From PALSA-1004 sp041483135 (GTDB lineage: Bacteria > Pseudomonadota > Gammaproteobacteria > Burkholderiales > SG8-41), in the NCBI GenBank assembly GCA_041483135.1, contig JBGPFE010000012.1, forward strand, positions 1-64,000: a stretch of DNA of 64,000 nucleotides, in the 5' to 3' direction. The translations under genes and the position numbers were made by a program. Within the stretch, counting starts at the first letter, position 1. Each line of letters starts with the position of its first letter. The notes under the pieces were generated by a model, which was given only the letters and a program-made list of their open reading frames with translations, was not told the origin of the DNA and made no database searches. Below, piece by piece: positions 1-9,175 of the stretch.

Positions 1-38
1 AGATTTACCCGCCGTCGCGTTCTCGGGCATCGACGCCC

Positions 39-1892
39 TCAGTTCTTCAATAACTCGAACCCCGGTACGATGCGGTGGACGGGAAGCTTGGACATTTTCC
101 ATTCACGGGTCTTCGGGTCGTATTGAGATCCCGTGAAACAGTGCCAGTCGCTGTCGTCGAGCTTCGGATGGTCGGCACGATAGTAGTAACCCGGCCACCG
201 CGTCTCCTTCCTGTATAGCGTGTGTCGGGTCACCGACTCGGCTGTCAGGATCCTGTGCTGGAGCTCCCATGCCCTCTGCAGTTGATGCAGGCCGTCGGCG
301 CCGATGTTTTCAAAATCCTCGGTGAGCATCTGGAGAAACTCGAGGCCGCGGTTGAGCAACGGTTCGCTGGTGACATAGAACATGCTGTAGCCACCGACGT
401 ACTCGTCCATGATCTTTTCCAGCCTCTGCAGGCCTTGAAGAGGATTGATGTAGCTCGGCGCGACGGTCCCGGCGACGATTTCATTTCTGCCCACTCTGTA
501 GTTTTCCAGCGGCTTGAATACCGTCTCGCGGAGACTCTTGATGTGGTCGTCGTCCACGCGAGGCGTGTCCGATTTCATGTCCATCACGTACCGGACGGCA
601 GCCTTTCCGGCGAGTCGTCCTTCGGTGAAGGAGCCGGCCGAAAACTTGTGCGCGGAACCGCCGATCGTGTCGCCCGCGCCGAAGAGCCCCTGCACGGTCG
701 TCATCCGGTTGTAGCCCCACTGGTAGTCCGCCGGCGCGCAGTCTTCCGGCCCGCTTGCCCAGGCGCCGGAACACGTGGCGTGAGAACCCATGATGTAGGG
801 TTCGGAGGTAATCAGCTCGGACGGCGTTTCCTTCGGGTCGATGTTCTGCGCAGCCCAGACCACCGCCTGGCCGATCGTCATATCGAGGAAGTCTTCCCAG
901 CCGAGCTCTTCCTTTTCCTTGGTGTCGAGCACGTGCTGTGTGTGCATGTAGATCGGGCCCTTGCCGGCCTTGATCTCCTCGAGCATCGCGTGATTGCGCA
1001 GGCAAGTCGGCATCGGTTGGATGTCTACGTAGTGGCCAACGCGCTCTTTGATTTCGGGATAGCGATCCTTCTCGTAAAATTCGCCTGCGGCGTTCGTCGC
1101 ATGCGCCTTTAACAGCAGGAACCAGGCGCCGACCGGCCCGTAACCGTCCTTGAAGCGAGTGAGAACGATCTTGTTCTCCATCTGCGTCATCGTGGCGCCC
1201 GTCGGGATGATGAGGCCGTACGCCGAAGCCGTGCTCCAGGGCGCATACCAGGTTCTTCCCATGCCTTCGCCGACCGACCGCGGCCGGTAGATGTGTGAGC
1301 CGCCGCCTGCGCCTACGATGACGGCCTTCGCTCTGAAGACGTAGAAGTCGCCGTTACGGACGTTGAAGCCGACAGCACCGGCGATGCGATTCGGTTGCTT
1401 CGAATCCATCACAAGGTGCGTCACCATGATCCTGTTGTAGACCTCGTTCGCAGACTTCCGCGCGGCCTCCGCGACGATGGGCTTGTAGCTTTCGCCGTGG
1501 ATCATGATCTGCCATTTGCCTTCCCGCAGGTAGCGGCCGGTCTGCGGGTTCTTGATGATCGGCAGGCCCCACTCCTCGAACTTGTGCACGGTGGAGTCGA
1601 CATGGCGGGCGATGTCGTAGACGAGGTCCTCTCTCACCAGTCCCATCAGGTCACCGCGTGCGTAGCGCACGAAGTCCTCGGGCTGGTTCTCGCCCCACTG
1701 CATGCCCATATAGCAGTTGATCGCCGAGAGCCCGTGTGCAACGGCGCCGCTGCGCTCGACGTTGGCCTTTTCGACGAGGACGATTTTCAGGTCGCGTCCC
1801 CAGAAGCGCGATTCGTAAGCCGCGCCGCAGCCGCCAAAGCCGCCGCCTATGATGAGGATGTCGGAATCGACGAACTTGGTTCTTCTGCCCAT
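39..1892 (-). CDS. aprA: Adenylylsulfate (APS) reductase alpha subunit AprA
   Basis: This is the FAD-binding catalytic subunit of dissimilatory APS reductase, which interconverts sulfite plus AMP and adenosine 5'-phosphosulfate in the cytoplasm. The 617-residue protein opens with a dinucleotide-binding motif GGGFGGCGAAYE near residue 17 and carries fumarate-reductase-like flavoprotein features (RSGAVAHGLSAIN, SHATCSGAWASG, GLFGAGDTIGGSAHKFSAGS). Its length is normal for the family. It is the last gene of aprM-aprB-aprA, starting 4 nt after the aprB stop. The direction is probably oxidative (sulfite to APS), because aprM rather than qmoABC accompanies it; that is inference from gene order. Bases 1-38 beyond its stop contain no recognisable gene. 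Confidence 0.96.
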   Translation of the reverse strand: MGRRTKFVDSDILIIGGGFGGCGAAYESRFWGRDLKIVLVEKANVERSGAVAHGLSAINCYMGMQWGENQPEDFVRYARGDLMGLVREDLVYDIARHVDSTVHKFEEWGLPIIKNPQTGRYLREGKWQIMIHGESYKPIVAEAARKSANEVYNRIMVTHLVMDSKQPNRIAGAVGFNVRNGDFYVFRAKAVIVGAGGGSHIYRPRSVGEGMGRTWYAPWSTASAYGLIIPTGATMTQMENKIVLTRFKDGYGPVGAWFLLLKAHATNAAGEFYEKDRYPEIKERVGHYVDIQPMPTCLRNHAMLEEIKAGKGPIYMHTQHVLDTKEKEELGWEDFLDMTIGQAVVWAAQNIDPKETPSELITSEPYIMGSHATCSGAWASGPEDCAPADYQWGYNRMTTVQGLFGAGDTIGGSAHKFSAGSFTEGRLAGKAAVRYVMDMKSDTPRVDDDHIKSLRETVFKPLENYRVGRNEIVAGTVAPSYINPLQGLQRLEKIMDEYVGGYSMFYVTSEPLLNRGLEFLQMLTEDFENIGADGLHQLQRAWELQHRILTAESVTRHTLYRKETRWPGYYYRADHPKLDDSDWHCFTGSQYDPKTREWKMSKLPVHRIVPGFELLKN

Positions 1893-1896
1893 GGCA

Positions 1897-2343
1897 TCAG
1901 GCCTTTGTCTTGTTGATAGTGGGAAGCGCGTCGATGTGAAGATCCGCGGGCTCGTGCGCCAGCATCTGTGAGCCGATCGCGCTCATGTCCGGCTTCCCGT
2001 AATCCTGCGGCGGTTTTATCGACTCCCAGGGCGTGGTCCTGATCGGGAATGCGAACTCTTTCAGCCGGCCGTCGCGATACCTGATCTTCCAGGAGATCAC
2101 GCCCTTTTCCGGTTCCCGGAGCACCCTGACTTTGTGGCCGAGCGGGGCGAAGTCCGCATAGCCTCGAACGTCGATCGCATTCTGCGGGCACGCCTTCACG
2201 CAGGAGTAGCACTCCCAGCAGAAATTGGGCTCGATGTTGTAGGACCTGCGGTAGACGGGATCAATGTGCATGATGTCGGACGGACAGATGTCCACGCACT
2301 CGCCGCAGCCGTCACATCTCGTCATGTCGGTGTAGGTAGGCAT
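1897..2343 (-). CDS. aprB: APS reductase beta subunit AprB (ferredoxin-like)
   Basis: AprB is the iron-sulfur electron-transfer subunit that pairs with AprA. The 148-residue protein begins MPTYTDM. It has two cysteine clusters, C10/C13/C16/C20 (CDGCGECVDIC) and C42/C45/C48/C52 (CWECYSCVKAC), which are the usual ligands of two [4Fe-4S] clusters. A basic and aromatic C-terminal tail follows and would wrap AprA. An upstream in-frame extension reaches back into aprM, but the start at 2343 fits the family start and lies 4 nt after the aprM stop, so I use it. Confidence 0.96.
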   Translation of the reverse strand: MPTYTDMTRCDGCGECVDICPSDIMHIDPVYRRSYNIEPNFCWECYSCVKACPQNAIDVRGYADFAPLGHKVRVLREPEKGVISWKIRYRDGRLKEFAFPIRTTPWESIKPPQDYGKPDMSAIGSQMLAHEPADLHIDALPTINKTKA

Positions 2344-2347
2344 TCGA

Positions 2348-3109
2348 TCAGCTCCTGACGATGTAGTTTTCATTGGACGGTCTCGGGAGATCCGAGGAGC
2401 CGTTTGCCTCCTCCACCCTTCGCTGATACGCAACCGCCGGCTTGAAAAACATGTGGGCGAATTTCGACCAGCGCACGGCGCCAAAGAGCAGCGTCGTGAA
2501 GAAGATGTAGAGCCCGAACAATATCCACGTCGCAGTCGGGTTCGCATACGTCGTTTGCACGTAATCCCAGACCAGCGCGAAGGCGACGCTCGCGATGAGA
2601 GAACCGACAAAGAGATCGGCCCGCCCGAGATGAAAGGGCGAATCGCCGTCATACGCCACGTTGACCCGCAGGAAGAAGAAAAACCACAAACCACCGGCGA
2701 GTATCATCCACGCGCCCAGGGTCCACAGCGCCGGCAGGATGGACGGTATGCGCGCGGCGCTTGGGTAGAAAAACACCATCACGACAGTGGTGATGATGTA
2801 GGTGATGAAGCCATACATCATCAGCAGATGAGAAGTCCGCCTCGGCCATTTGCAGAACTCGCCGGAGACTGAAGCCTCGGCAACGGTATCGAGCGCGAGC
2901 GAGAAGGCCTCTCCGCCGCTGAGCTGCCTCTCCGCGGCAGCCCTGGATTTTTCCTGGCGCCGCGCGAAGAATTTGGCGCTGCCCTTGTGATAGACGTCGA
3001 GTAACGTTCCGATGACAACTGCAAGGACCATCAGAACGATGTAGATCTGCATCGCAAGCGGTGAGAAGAAATCTGTCACCGCTGCGAACGGATTGTTAGT
3101 GAACACCAT
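2348..3109 (-). CDS. aprM: Putative APS reductase membrane anchor AprM
   Basis: This 253-residue membrane protein has about five or six hydrophobic segments, for example around residues 20-38, 92-112, 125-150 and 165-215. It precedes aprBA directly. In sulfur-oxidising bacteria lacking QmoABC, an aprM gene in this position is proposed to anchor APS reductase to the membrane and pass electrons to quinone. A cytoplasmic loop rich in charged residues lies between the first two segments. A strong GGGGAGG sequence sits only 2 nt before ATG 3109, so the GTG codon immediately after it (3106) may be the real start. No other sulfur-oxidation gene is in the window. Confidence 0.85.
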   Translation of the reverse strand: MVFTNNPFAAVTDFFSPLAMQIYIVLMVLAVVIGTLLDVYHKGSAKFFARRQEKSRAAAERQLSGGEAFSLALDTVAEASVSGEFCKWPRRTSHLLMMYGFITYIITTVVMVFFYPSAARIPSILPALWTLGAWMILAGGLWFFFFLRVNVAYDGDSPFHLGRADLFVGSLIASVAFALVWDYVQTTYANPTATWILFGLYIFFTTLLFGAVRWSKFAHMFFKPAVAYQRRVEEANGSSDLPRPSNENYIVRS

Positions 3110-3575
3110 TACCTCCCCGCTCAGTCAGCATTCCGGCAGAGCACTGGAAGGCTTTGTTATAGCCCGCGAACGCTCGTTGCGAAACGATATTGCAGCCGTG
3201 ACAATGTACAGTAGCGGCCTGCCGACCGCAATTAAATGAGTTTATCGACCCATAACGATTGTTTGGGACAGCAACTGGGGCGCTCTCACAGAGGCACTTT
3301 GATCGTTCTGCGGGACTGGTCATCGAACCTGCGCCGGCACGATATAGGAAATTCAATCCGGCCGATACCGTCTCGCCTATCCGAGGCGCTGGGAGCAGGT
3401 GCGGAAGTGGTCCCGGACTGCGCAGCATGGGCCTTATGTTGATGCTTGCTTCCTCCTCCCCAGGCGAAAACCGCGATCCGGGCGGGTCTTGAGCGCGATT
3501 ATCCGGGGACAGGCATCGGCGGTGTGTGTTGTTTCCCGATTTTGAGATGCGCCCCAGCCGGTGGCGAGTCATAAA
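3110..3575. other. Intergenic region upstream of aprMBA, no gene supported
   Basis: This is 466 bp between aprM and the OsmC-like gene, both on the minus strand. Reading frames here lack family resemblance, ribosome-binding sites and consistent codon use. It should contain the aprMBA promoter, read on the minus strand. The best -10-like word I see is TATAAC near 3160, without a good -35, so I do not call a promoter. Confidence 0.5.
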
Positions 3576-4028
3576 TCAGTCGGCGGTCACCACGTGCACT
3601 TCGGTCGTCACCGAATTCGCGATGAAACACTCACGGTGTGCCTTGTCATGCAGCCATTTAAGATCTTCGGGGTTGGGTTGCTTGGCGCCGCCATATACGA
3701 TCGTCGGATGCAATTCGACGCGCGTCACGGCAAGTTTGCCGCCGGCGTTTTTTTCGAGGTGGCCGACCGCGCTGTCCTCGTAGCTGTCGACTATAAAGCC
3801 CTTGTTCGACGCCAACGCGAGAAACGTGAGCATATGGCAGCTCGACAGCGACGCTACGAACGCCGATTCCGGATCGACGAGTTGCGGATTACCGAGGTAT
3901 TGGGGCGCGGCGGAAGCTTTCACTTCCATGCCGCGCTCGAAAACCCATGCGTGATCGCGCGGATAGTTCTTGTAGCCGAAGTCGGCGCCGTTGCGCGCCC
4001 ATTTGATGGTTGCTTTATGTTCGGACAT
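3576..4028 (-). CDS. OsmC-family peroxide-detoxifying protein
   Basis: This is a 150-residue OsmC/Ohr-superfamily protein. The two redox cysteines expected of the family are visible as C64 (SSCHMLTF) and C134 (HRECFIAN), at usual spacing and in usual context. Such proteins reduce organic hydroperoxides in the cytoplasm using the cysteine pair. The N-terminus SEHKATIKWARNG and the motif PESAFVASLSSCHM match the broad OsmC group rather than classical Ohr, so the physiological substrate is uncertain. It is a single gene, separated from the following gamma-glutamyltransferase by a repeat-rich spacer. Confidence 0.88.
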   Translation of the reverse strand: MSEHKATIKWARNGADFGYKNYPRDHAWVFERGMEVKASAAPQYLGNPQLVDPESAFVASLSSCHMLTFLALASNKGFIVDSYEDSAVGHLEKNAGGKLAVTRVELHPTIVYGGAKQPNPEDLKWLHDKAHRECFIANSVTTEVHVVTAD

Positions 4029-4040
4029 GATTCGCTTCGC

Positions 4041-4123
4041 TCAGTGATTGGGTGATTGGGTGATTGAGTGATTAGGTGAATTGCGGCTGTTGCTTAATCG
4101 CTGAATTACTCAATTGCTCAATC
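4041..4123. repeat. Short-word palindromic spacer (GTGATTGG type)
   Basis: Four consecutive copies of a GTGATTGG/GTGATTGA/GTGATTAG word are followed, after a short centre, by inverted words (TGAATTACTCAATTGCTCAATCGC). The arms are imperfectly complementary. It belongs to the dispersed spacer family described in the findings. Confidence 0.7.
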
Positions 4124-4124
4124 G

Positions 4125-5774
4125 CTAGAATCCGACCGCCTGCCCGTCGGTGCGGCGCTCGGATGCCGCGAGATAGCCGTCGTCCATTTTGTAAATCAAT
4201 TGCGCGCGGCCGAAGTCGGTGCTCCAGCGGTCGGCCTGCGTGAGCGCATGGCCGCGGCGCTTGAGCTCCGCGATCACCTCGGCGCTGACGCCTTGCTCGA
4301 TCGCGACCGTCAATCCGCTGTGCTCGGCCTCGTCCATCACCTCGGCGCTGAAGTGTTTCATGCCAGCCGTGGGCTTGCTGTCGACGCGCCAGCGCGGCGC
4401 ATCGGCGGCGGCCTGCGGATTCTGCTGATAGTCGGCGAAGCGCACCATGACCTGTGAGTGGCCCTGCGCCTGCATCGAGCCGCCCATCACGCCGAAGCTC
4501 ATCACGGGTGCGCCGTCCCTGGTGACGAATGCCGGGATGATGGTCTGGAACGGGCGCTTTTTCGGCGCGACCTCGTTGGCGTGGCCGGGCTGCAGGCTGA
4601 AACCGTAACCGCGGTTCTGCATACTGATGCCGGTGCCGTTGACCACGATGCCGGAACCGAACCCCATGAAGTTCGACTGGATGTACGACACCATCATGCC
4701 TGATGCGTCGGCTGCGGTCAGATACACCGTGCCACCGCGCGGCGGCATGCCGAACTTCGGGTCCTGCGCTTTTTTCATGTCGATCAGTTTGGCGCGCTGC
4801 TTCAGGTACTCGCGGTCGAGCATCTCGGACGGCTTGACGCGCATGGTCGCCGGGTCCGACACGTGTTCATAAATATCGGCGAATGCGAGCTTCATCGCCT
4901 CGAGCTGCACGTGCAGGCTGTCGGCGGAGTCGATCGGCAGGCTCGCCAGGTCGAAGTTTTCCAGAATGCCGAGCGAGATCAGCGCGCCGATGCCCTGGCC
5001 GTTGGGCGGAATTTCATGCAGCGTGTAGCCCCGGTAGTTCTGCCCGAGCGGCTCGACCCAGTCGACTTTATTCGAAGCGAGGTCGTCCATCGTCATGGCG
5101 CCGCCATACTGCTTGGAGTGAGCGACCATTTTTTCGGCGAGATCGCCCTGGTAGAACGCCGCACCTTTGGTTTCGGCGATGCGTTTCAGCGTGCGCGCCT
5201 GGTCGGGAAACAAGAAGGTCTCGCCCGGCAGCGGCGCGCGGCCCTTGGGCATGAACGCTTCGGCGAAACCGGGCAGCAACTTGAGTTCAGGCACCTGCTT
5301 CTCCCACAGCCGCGCGATGGTCGGCGACACCATGAAGCCGTCGGCTGCATACTTGATCGCGGGCTCGAACAGATCGGCGAACGGCAGCTTGCCGTACTTG
5401 CCCGACAGCTCGACCCATGCCCCGACACAACCTGGCACCGTGACCGAGTCCCAGCCGCGCGTCGGCATCCCCTGCATGTCCTTGAAGCGGCCGGGCGTCC
5501 ATGCGGCGGGCGAGCGGCCCGACGCGTTGAGCCCGTGCAGCTTCCTGCCGTCCCACAGGATCGCGTATGCATCGGAGCCGATGCCGTTGCTGGTCGGCTC
5601 GAGCACGGTCAGCGCGATCGCGGTCGCGAGCACGGCATCGACCGCGCTGCCGCCTTTCATCAGCATGCGCAGGCCCGCTTGCGCCGCGAGCGGCTGCGAC
5701 GTCGCCACCACGTTGCGCGCGAGGATCGGCATGCGCTGCGAGGGGTAGGGGAATTGCCAGTCGAACGGTTTCAT
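4125..5774 (-). CDS. ggt: Gamma-glutamyltransferase family protein
   Basis: This 549-residue Ntn-hydrolase of the gamma-glutamyltranspeptidase family would hydrolyse or transfer gamma-glutamyl groups after autocleavage into large and small subunits. The N-terminal part has ATSQPLAAQAGLRMLMKGGSAVDA, typical of the large subunit. The likely nucleophile threonine is in GGTVYLTAAD near residue 349, and the downstream small-subunit motif is FGVMGGSMQAQGHSQ. No signal peptide is obvious, so it may be cytoplasmic, as in many non-canonical members. A second family member lies at 31685. Confidence 0.88.
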   Translation of the reverse strand: MKPFDWQFPYPSQRMPILARNVVATSQPLAAQAGLRMLMKGGSAVDAVLATAIALTVLEPTSNGIGSDAYAILWDGRKLHGLNASGRSPAAWTPGRFKDMQGMPTRGWDSVTVPGCVGAWVELSGKYGKLPFADLFEPAIKYAADGFMVSPTIARLWEKQVPELKLLPGFAEAFMPKGRAPLPGETFLFPDQARTLKRIAETKGAAFYQGDLAEKMVAHSKQYGGAMTMDDLASNKVDWVEPLGQNYRGYTLHEIPPNGQGIGALISLGILENFDLASLPIDSADSLHVQLEAMKLAFADIYEHVSDPATMRVKPSEMLDREYLKQRAKLIDMKKAQDPKFGMPPRGGTVYLTAADASGMMVSYIQSNFMGFGSGIVVNGTGISMQNRGYGFSLQPGHANEVAPKKRPFQTIIPAFVTRDGAPVMSFGVMGGSMQAQGHSQVMVRFADYQQNPQAAADAPRWRVDSKPTAGMKHFSAEVMDEAEHSGLTVAIEQGVSAEVIAELKRRGHALTQADRWSTDFGRAQLIYKMDDGYLAASERRTDGQAVGF

Positions 5775-5910
5775 CGAATTGAGTCTCGCCGGAAAAACAG
5801 CGAAATGATACTACAGCGGCCTGTTGTTCCGTCGTTCGGGGTGGCGCGTCCGGCCAGCGGGTTCAAGAAGTCGCGTCCGTCCGCGCGGTCCGGATTTTCG
5901 ACGCAACCTG

Positions 5911-5939
5911 TTGATATCCTACATGACAGGATGGATAAT
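5911..5939 (+). promoter_or_regulatory. Predicted sigma70-type promoter
   Basis: TTGATA (5911-5916) and GATAAT (5934-5939) are separated by 17 nt, so each hexamer is one mismatch from consensus. The element lies 46 nt before the start of the translocase-like gene at 5985. This is a sequence match only. Confidence 0.5.
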
Positions 5940-5984
5940 CACCCGCTTGTTGCCACTTAAACGATAACCTGCAAATCGCCCCGC

Positions 5985-8636
5985 ATGGCTAAGCTGCTGC
6001 TGGTAAAAAAGACGGAGTGGCCCCGCCTCAGCTATTTCTTCCTGCTGTTTTTCGTCATCAGCGCAGGTCTTGCGATCGGCCGGGGCACCGCCGATGCGCT
6101 GTTTCTGAAGCGGTTCGGCATCCAGTATCTGCCTTTCATGTATCTGCTGCTCGGAGTGCTGATGGCGCTGTTGAGCACGATATACGCGGCCTATGCCGAC
6201 CGCATAGCTCCCGAACGCGCTTTCTACGCTATGTTGGGAGGGCTCGCGGTGTTGCTGGTCGGCAATTGGTACATGATGACGCTGCCGGACGACGCGCCGG
6301 CGTATCCGATTTACTTTCTGGTGTTCGAGGTGAGCTCCGAGGTGCTGGTGATGCACGCGTCGCTTTACTTCAGCGCGAATTTCGATGCCGATCAGAGCAA
6401 GCGCCTGTTTCCGATGACGCTGGCGGGACTGCAGCTGGGCGAGATCGCCGGCGGCCTGATACTGACGGCCACTTCCGTGATGGGCGTGCAGGGGCTGGTG
6501 CTGGTCTGGAGCGGGCTGTCAGCCATCGCGGCCGTCATTATCATGCTGCGCCACCGCAGCGTCGGCGTGTCGCCGTTTTTCGCTCCGGGCAGGCGCGGCG
6601 GCGGCTTCGCGCGCACCATCGAACAGGTGACGCAGGGGCTCAAGTTCGCGCGGCGCTCTCCGCTGCTGCTCCATTCGTCGCTCGCGGTGTTTTTCATGGT
6701 GGTTGCGCTCTATTCGCTCGGTTACGCGGCGTACGCCGTGTATAACGAGGTCTATACGACGGCAGCCGAGTTGAGCCAGCTGTTCGGATGGCTGACGATA
6801 GTCTCGAGTTCAGTCACGCTGGTCGTCCAGATTTTGTTCACGAGCAAACTGATCAACCGGTTCGGCGTGCGCGCGATCAATCTCGTGTTTCCGGTGACGA
6901 CGCTCGCGTGCTTTGCCGCGCTTATCGTCGCTTTCAGGCTGCCGTCCGCAATCGTCAGCACGCTCAATCGCCGCATTCTGCTGCCGGCGATCCGCAATCC
7001 CTCGCGTATCCTCTTGTTCGACGCGTTGCCCGATTACATGCAGGGCAGGGCGCGCGCGCTGTCGCTTGCGCTGGTGCTGCCGGCCGCCTACATTTTCGTC
7101 GGCTTCGTGCTGCAGGCGCTCAAAGCCTTTCACGCGCCGATTTCGTACCTGGTCGCGGGGACACTGGCGGGCGCGCTGTATCTCTTTTTCAGCTTCAAGA
7201 CCAACCGCGCCTATGTCGAGGCGTTGCTGGCGACGCTGAAGGAAAGGCTTTTTCTGCCGAGCGAAGGTCTCGGCACCACGAACAACGCGGCCGATCCGGA
7301 ATTGTTCGAGCGCCTGGCGGAAGGCGTGCGGCACAAAGACGAGCAGATCTGTCTTACCTACGCGCGCATGCTGGCGAGCGCGTTCCCCGAGCAGGCGCCC
7401 GACATCATCTTCGAGCGCATGCAGCATGCGAGCGCGCCGGTTTGCGACCAGCTGATCCGGCTGATCGGCCCGCGCCTGCCGGAGTCATTGCTCCATCGGC
7501 TGGAGGCCAGCCGGGAACTGGGTGACGTCCACGAGCGCGCGACCGTGCTCGCAACGCGCTTCGAGGCCAAGGACCCGCGCGTGCAATCGCAGATCGAGGA
7601 ATGCTTCACTTCGGACAATCCGCGGCTTATCACATGCGGCATATCGGGCGTATATTGTTATGGCCTCGATGCCCGGCGCCCGCTGGCGATCGAGCGCTGG
7701 CAGACGATGCTCATGGATTCCCGCAAGCCGTATATTTTTGCCGCGCTGCACCTGGGGCAGGCGATCCCGATGCCGGAAGCGTTCTTGCCGCAGTTGTGCA
7801 GTTTGCTCGAGCACCCGGACGATAATGTCAAGAAGGCCGCGCTGGCCGCCTTGCGTCACGGGTCGTTACCGGCGAATGCGCGGCTCGTGGCGTTGCTCGA
7901 AGCGCTGATCAAGTCGCCGGACCACCAGATGCGCGTCGCGTGTGTCGAGTGCTACCGGTTGTTTCCGGCCCCGGACCGCGAGCGCGTGTCTTTGGAGGCA
8001 CTGACCGACCGGCATCCGAGCGTGGTGGAGGCGGCATTGGGCGTGCTGGAGGAAACCGCGGGAGAGCTGTCCGACCGGCTGTTCAAGTGGTTGCATGAAG
8101 CCTCTGCGCCGCCGCGCCAGCAACAGCAGGTGTTGGCCTATTTGACGCGGCAGGCAGCGCCGCGGCAGCCGTTCGAGGAATATGCCGGACGCAAGCTGCA
8201 GGAAGCGACCGCCATGTCGCAGGCGCTGCACGTGCTCGAAGGCGACACGGCACGCAGCGACGCGGCGTGGGCATTGGTGAAAATCGTGCTCGCGGAGCGC
8301 TTCAGTCAAACGCTGGAGGTGGCGCTCCTGGCGATGGAAAATCTGGGCGACAGGCACAGCATCAGGATCGTGTACATTGCGCTCAAGAGCAAGGACAAAC
8401 GGCAGGTCGCGCGCGCGCGCGAGGCCCTGACGAATATCGCCAACACCAGGCTTGGCGCGCAACTCGGCCAATTGCTGACGGCGGCCGGCGACCGGACCGC
8501 CGTAGTGGCCGCGGCTGAGGGCGCGGTGAGCTTCAAGAGCGCGGCCGACGCTCTGCAGTGGTGCTGCAAAAGCGCCGATCGCTGGTTGCACGAGTGCGCC
8601 GGGCATGCGCTCGCAATGGCTCCTTCAGGAAGATGA
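5985..8636 (+). CDS. Nucleotide-translocase-like (NTT/MFS) membrane protein with HEAT-like C-terminus
   Basis: This is an 883-residue protein in two halves. Residues 1 to about 420 form roughly 12 hydrophobic helices; the opening (WPRLSYFFLLFFVISAGLAI, then RGTADALFLKRFG) resembles the ATP/ADP-translocase-like Npt1/Npt2 family. Residues from about 430 to 880 are soluble, alpha-helical and contain HEAT-type repeats (for example LCSLLEHPDDNVKKAALAAL). No nucleotide substrate can be assigned from sequence; a regulatory scaffold is as plausible as a transporter. The next gene, a cyclic-nucleotide-binding protein, begins 1 nt after its stop, so the two are very likely co-translated. A good promoter lies upstream at 5911. 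Confidence 0.75.
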   Translation: MAKLLLVKKTEWPRLSYFFLLFFVISAGLAIGRGTADALFLKRFGIQYLPFMYLLLGVLMALLSTIYAAYADRIAPERAFYAMLGGLAVLLVGNWYMMTLPDDAPAYPIYFLVFEVSSEVLVMHASLYFSANFDADQSKRLFPMTLAGLQLGEIAGGLILTATSVMGVQGLVLVWSGLSAIAAVIIMLRHRSVGVSPFFAPGRRGGGFARTIEQVTQGLKFARRSPLLLHSSLAVFFMVVALYSLGYAAYAVYNEVYTTAAELSQLFGWLTIVSSSVTLVVQILFTSKLINRFGVRAINLVFPVTTLACFAALIVAFRLPSAIVSTLNRRILLPAIRNPSRILLFDALPDYMQGRARALSLALVLPAAYIFVGFVLQALKAFHAPISYLVAGTLAGALYLFFSFKTNRAYVEALLATLKERLFLPSEGLGTTNNAADPELFERLAEGVRHKDEQICLTYARMLASAFPEQAPDIIFERMQHASAPVCDQLIRLIGPRLPESLLHRLEASRELGDVHERATVLATRFEAKDPRVQSQIEECFTSDNPRLITCGISGVYCYGLDARRPLAIERWQTMLMDSRKPYIFAALHLGQAIPMPEAFLPQLCSLLEHPDDNVKKAALAALRHGSLPANARLVALLEALIKSPDHQMRVACVECYRLFPAPDRERVSLEALTDRHPSVVEAALGVLEETAGELSDRLFKWLHEASAPPRQQQQVLAYLTRQAAPRQPFEEYAGRKLQEATAMSQALHVLEGDTARSDAAWALVKIVLAERFSQTLEVALLAMENLGDRHSIRIVYIALKSKDKRQVARAREALTNIANTRLGAQLGQLLTAAGDRTAVVAAAEGAVSFKSAADALQWCCKSADRWLHECAGHALAMAPSGR

Positions 8637-8637
8637 C

Positions 8638-9108
8638 ATGGCGGATTTTTTCGACCGCATCGTAATACTCAAGCGCACCCCGATCTTCGCGGAGGTGAGC
8701 ACCGACGACCTGCGCGTCGTGGTCGAGGAAATGCAGGAGGAGGCCTACTTTGCGGGCGAGGGTGTATTCGAGATCAACGATCCCAGCGACCGCATGTATG
8801 TCGTTCTCACGGGCAAGATCGGCATCTCGATCAATCCCGACCCGAAGGTCAAGGATTATGTGAGCATCGCGGGCCCGGGCGATTGTTTCGGCGAGATGGG
8901 GCCGATCGACGGCCAGCCGCGCTCGGGCACCGCGCACGTGATCGAGGATTCGCTGCTGTTGTATCTGGACAAGCTCAAGCTGCACGGCCTGATCGCGAGC
9001 TATCCCGAACTTGCGTTAGGCCTGCTGCACGGCATGAGCACGCGGGTGCGCGAGACCAGCGAGAAGCTGCTCAACGCGCGCAACGGCGCGGCGGGGCGGA
9101 AGGAGTAA
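8638..9108 (+). CDS. Cyclic-nucleotide-binding domain protein
   Basis: This 156-residue protein is essentially one cNMP-binding beta-roll. The phosphate-binding cassette reads FGEMGPIDGQPRSGTA, with the conserved Glu and Arg expected for cAMP/cGMP contact. No DNA-binding helix-turn-helix follows, so it is a sensory subunit rather than a transcription factor. I chose ATG 8638 (MADFFDR) because CAGGAAG lies just upstream and the start is 1 nt after the TGA of the translocase-like gene. Together they probably form a cNMP-controlled membrane unit; that link is inferred from coupling. Confidence 0.85.
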   Translation: MADFFDRIVILKRTPIFAEVSTDDLRVVVEEMQEEAYFAGEGVFEINDPSDRMYVVLTGKIGISINPDPKVKDYVSIAGPGDCFGEMGPIDGQPRSGTAHVIEDSLLLYLDKLKLHGLIASYPELALGLLHGMSTRVRETSEKLLNARNGAAGRKE

Positions 9109-9118
9109 ACGGCGCCGG

Positions 9119-9172
9119 TAATCAGCATTCAGCGCTCAGCATTCAGCCGTCAGCATTCAGCACTAAATACTG
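9119..9172. repeat. Short-word direct repeats (TCAGCATTCAG type)
   Basis: Three copies of TCAGCATTCAG or a near variant, mixed with CAGCGCTCAG and CAGCCGTCAG, fill the gap between convergent genes. There is no inverted second half, unlike most other spacers here. Confidence 0.65.
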
Positions 9173-9175
9173 GGT

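Noticed and set aside
222..1112. 296-codon plus-strand frame across aprA
   Set aside because: Antisense to a strongly conserved APS reductase gene; the product has no recognisable features and arises from high-GC codon bias.
3096..3572. 158-codon frame upstream of aprM
   Set aside because: It overlaps the aprM start, lacks a ribosome-binding site and gives low-complexity Arg/Ser-rich sequence typical of non-coding frames here.
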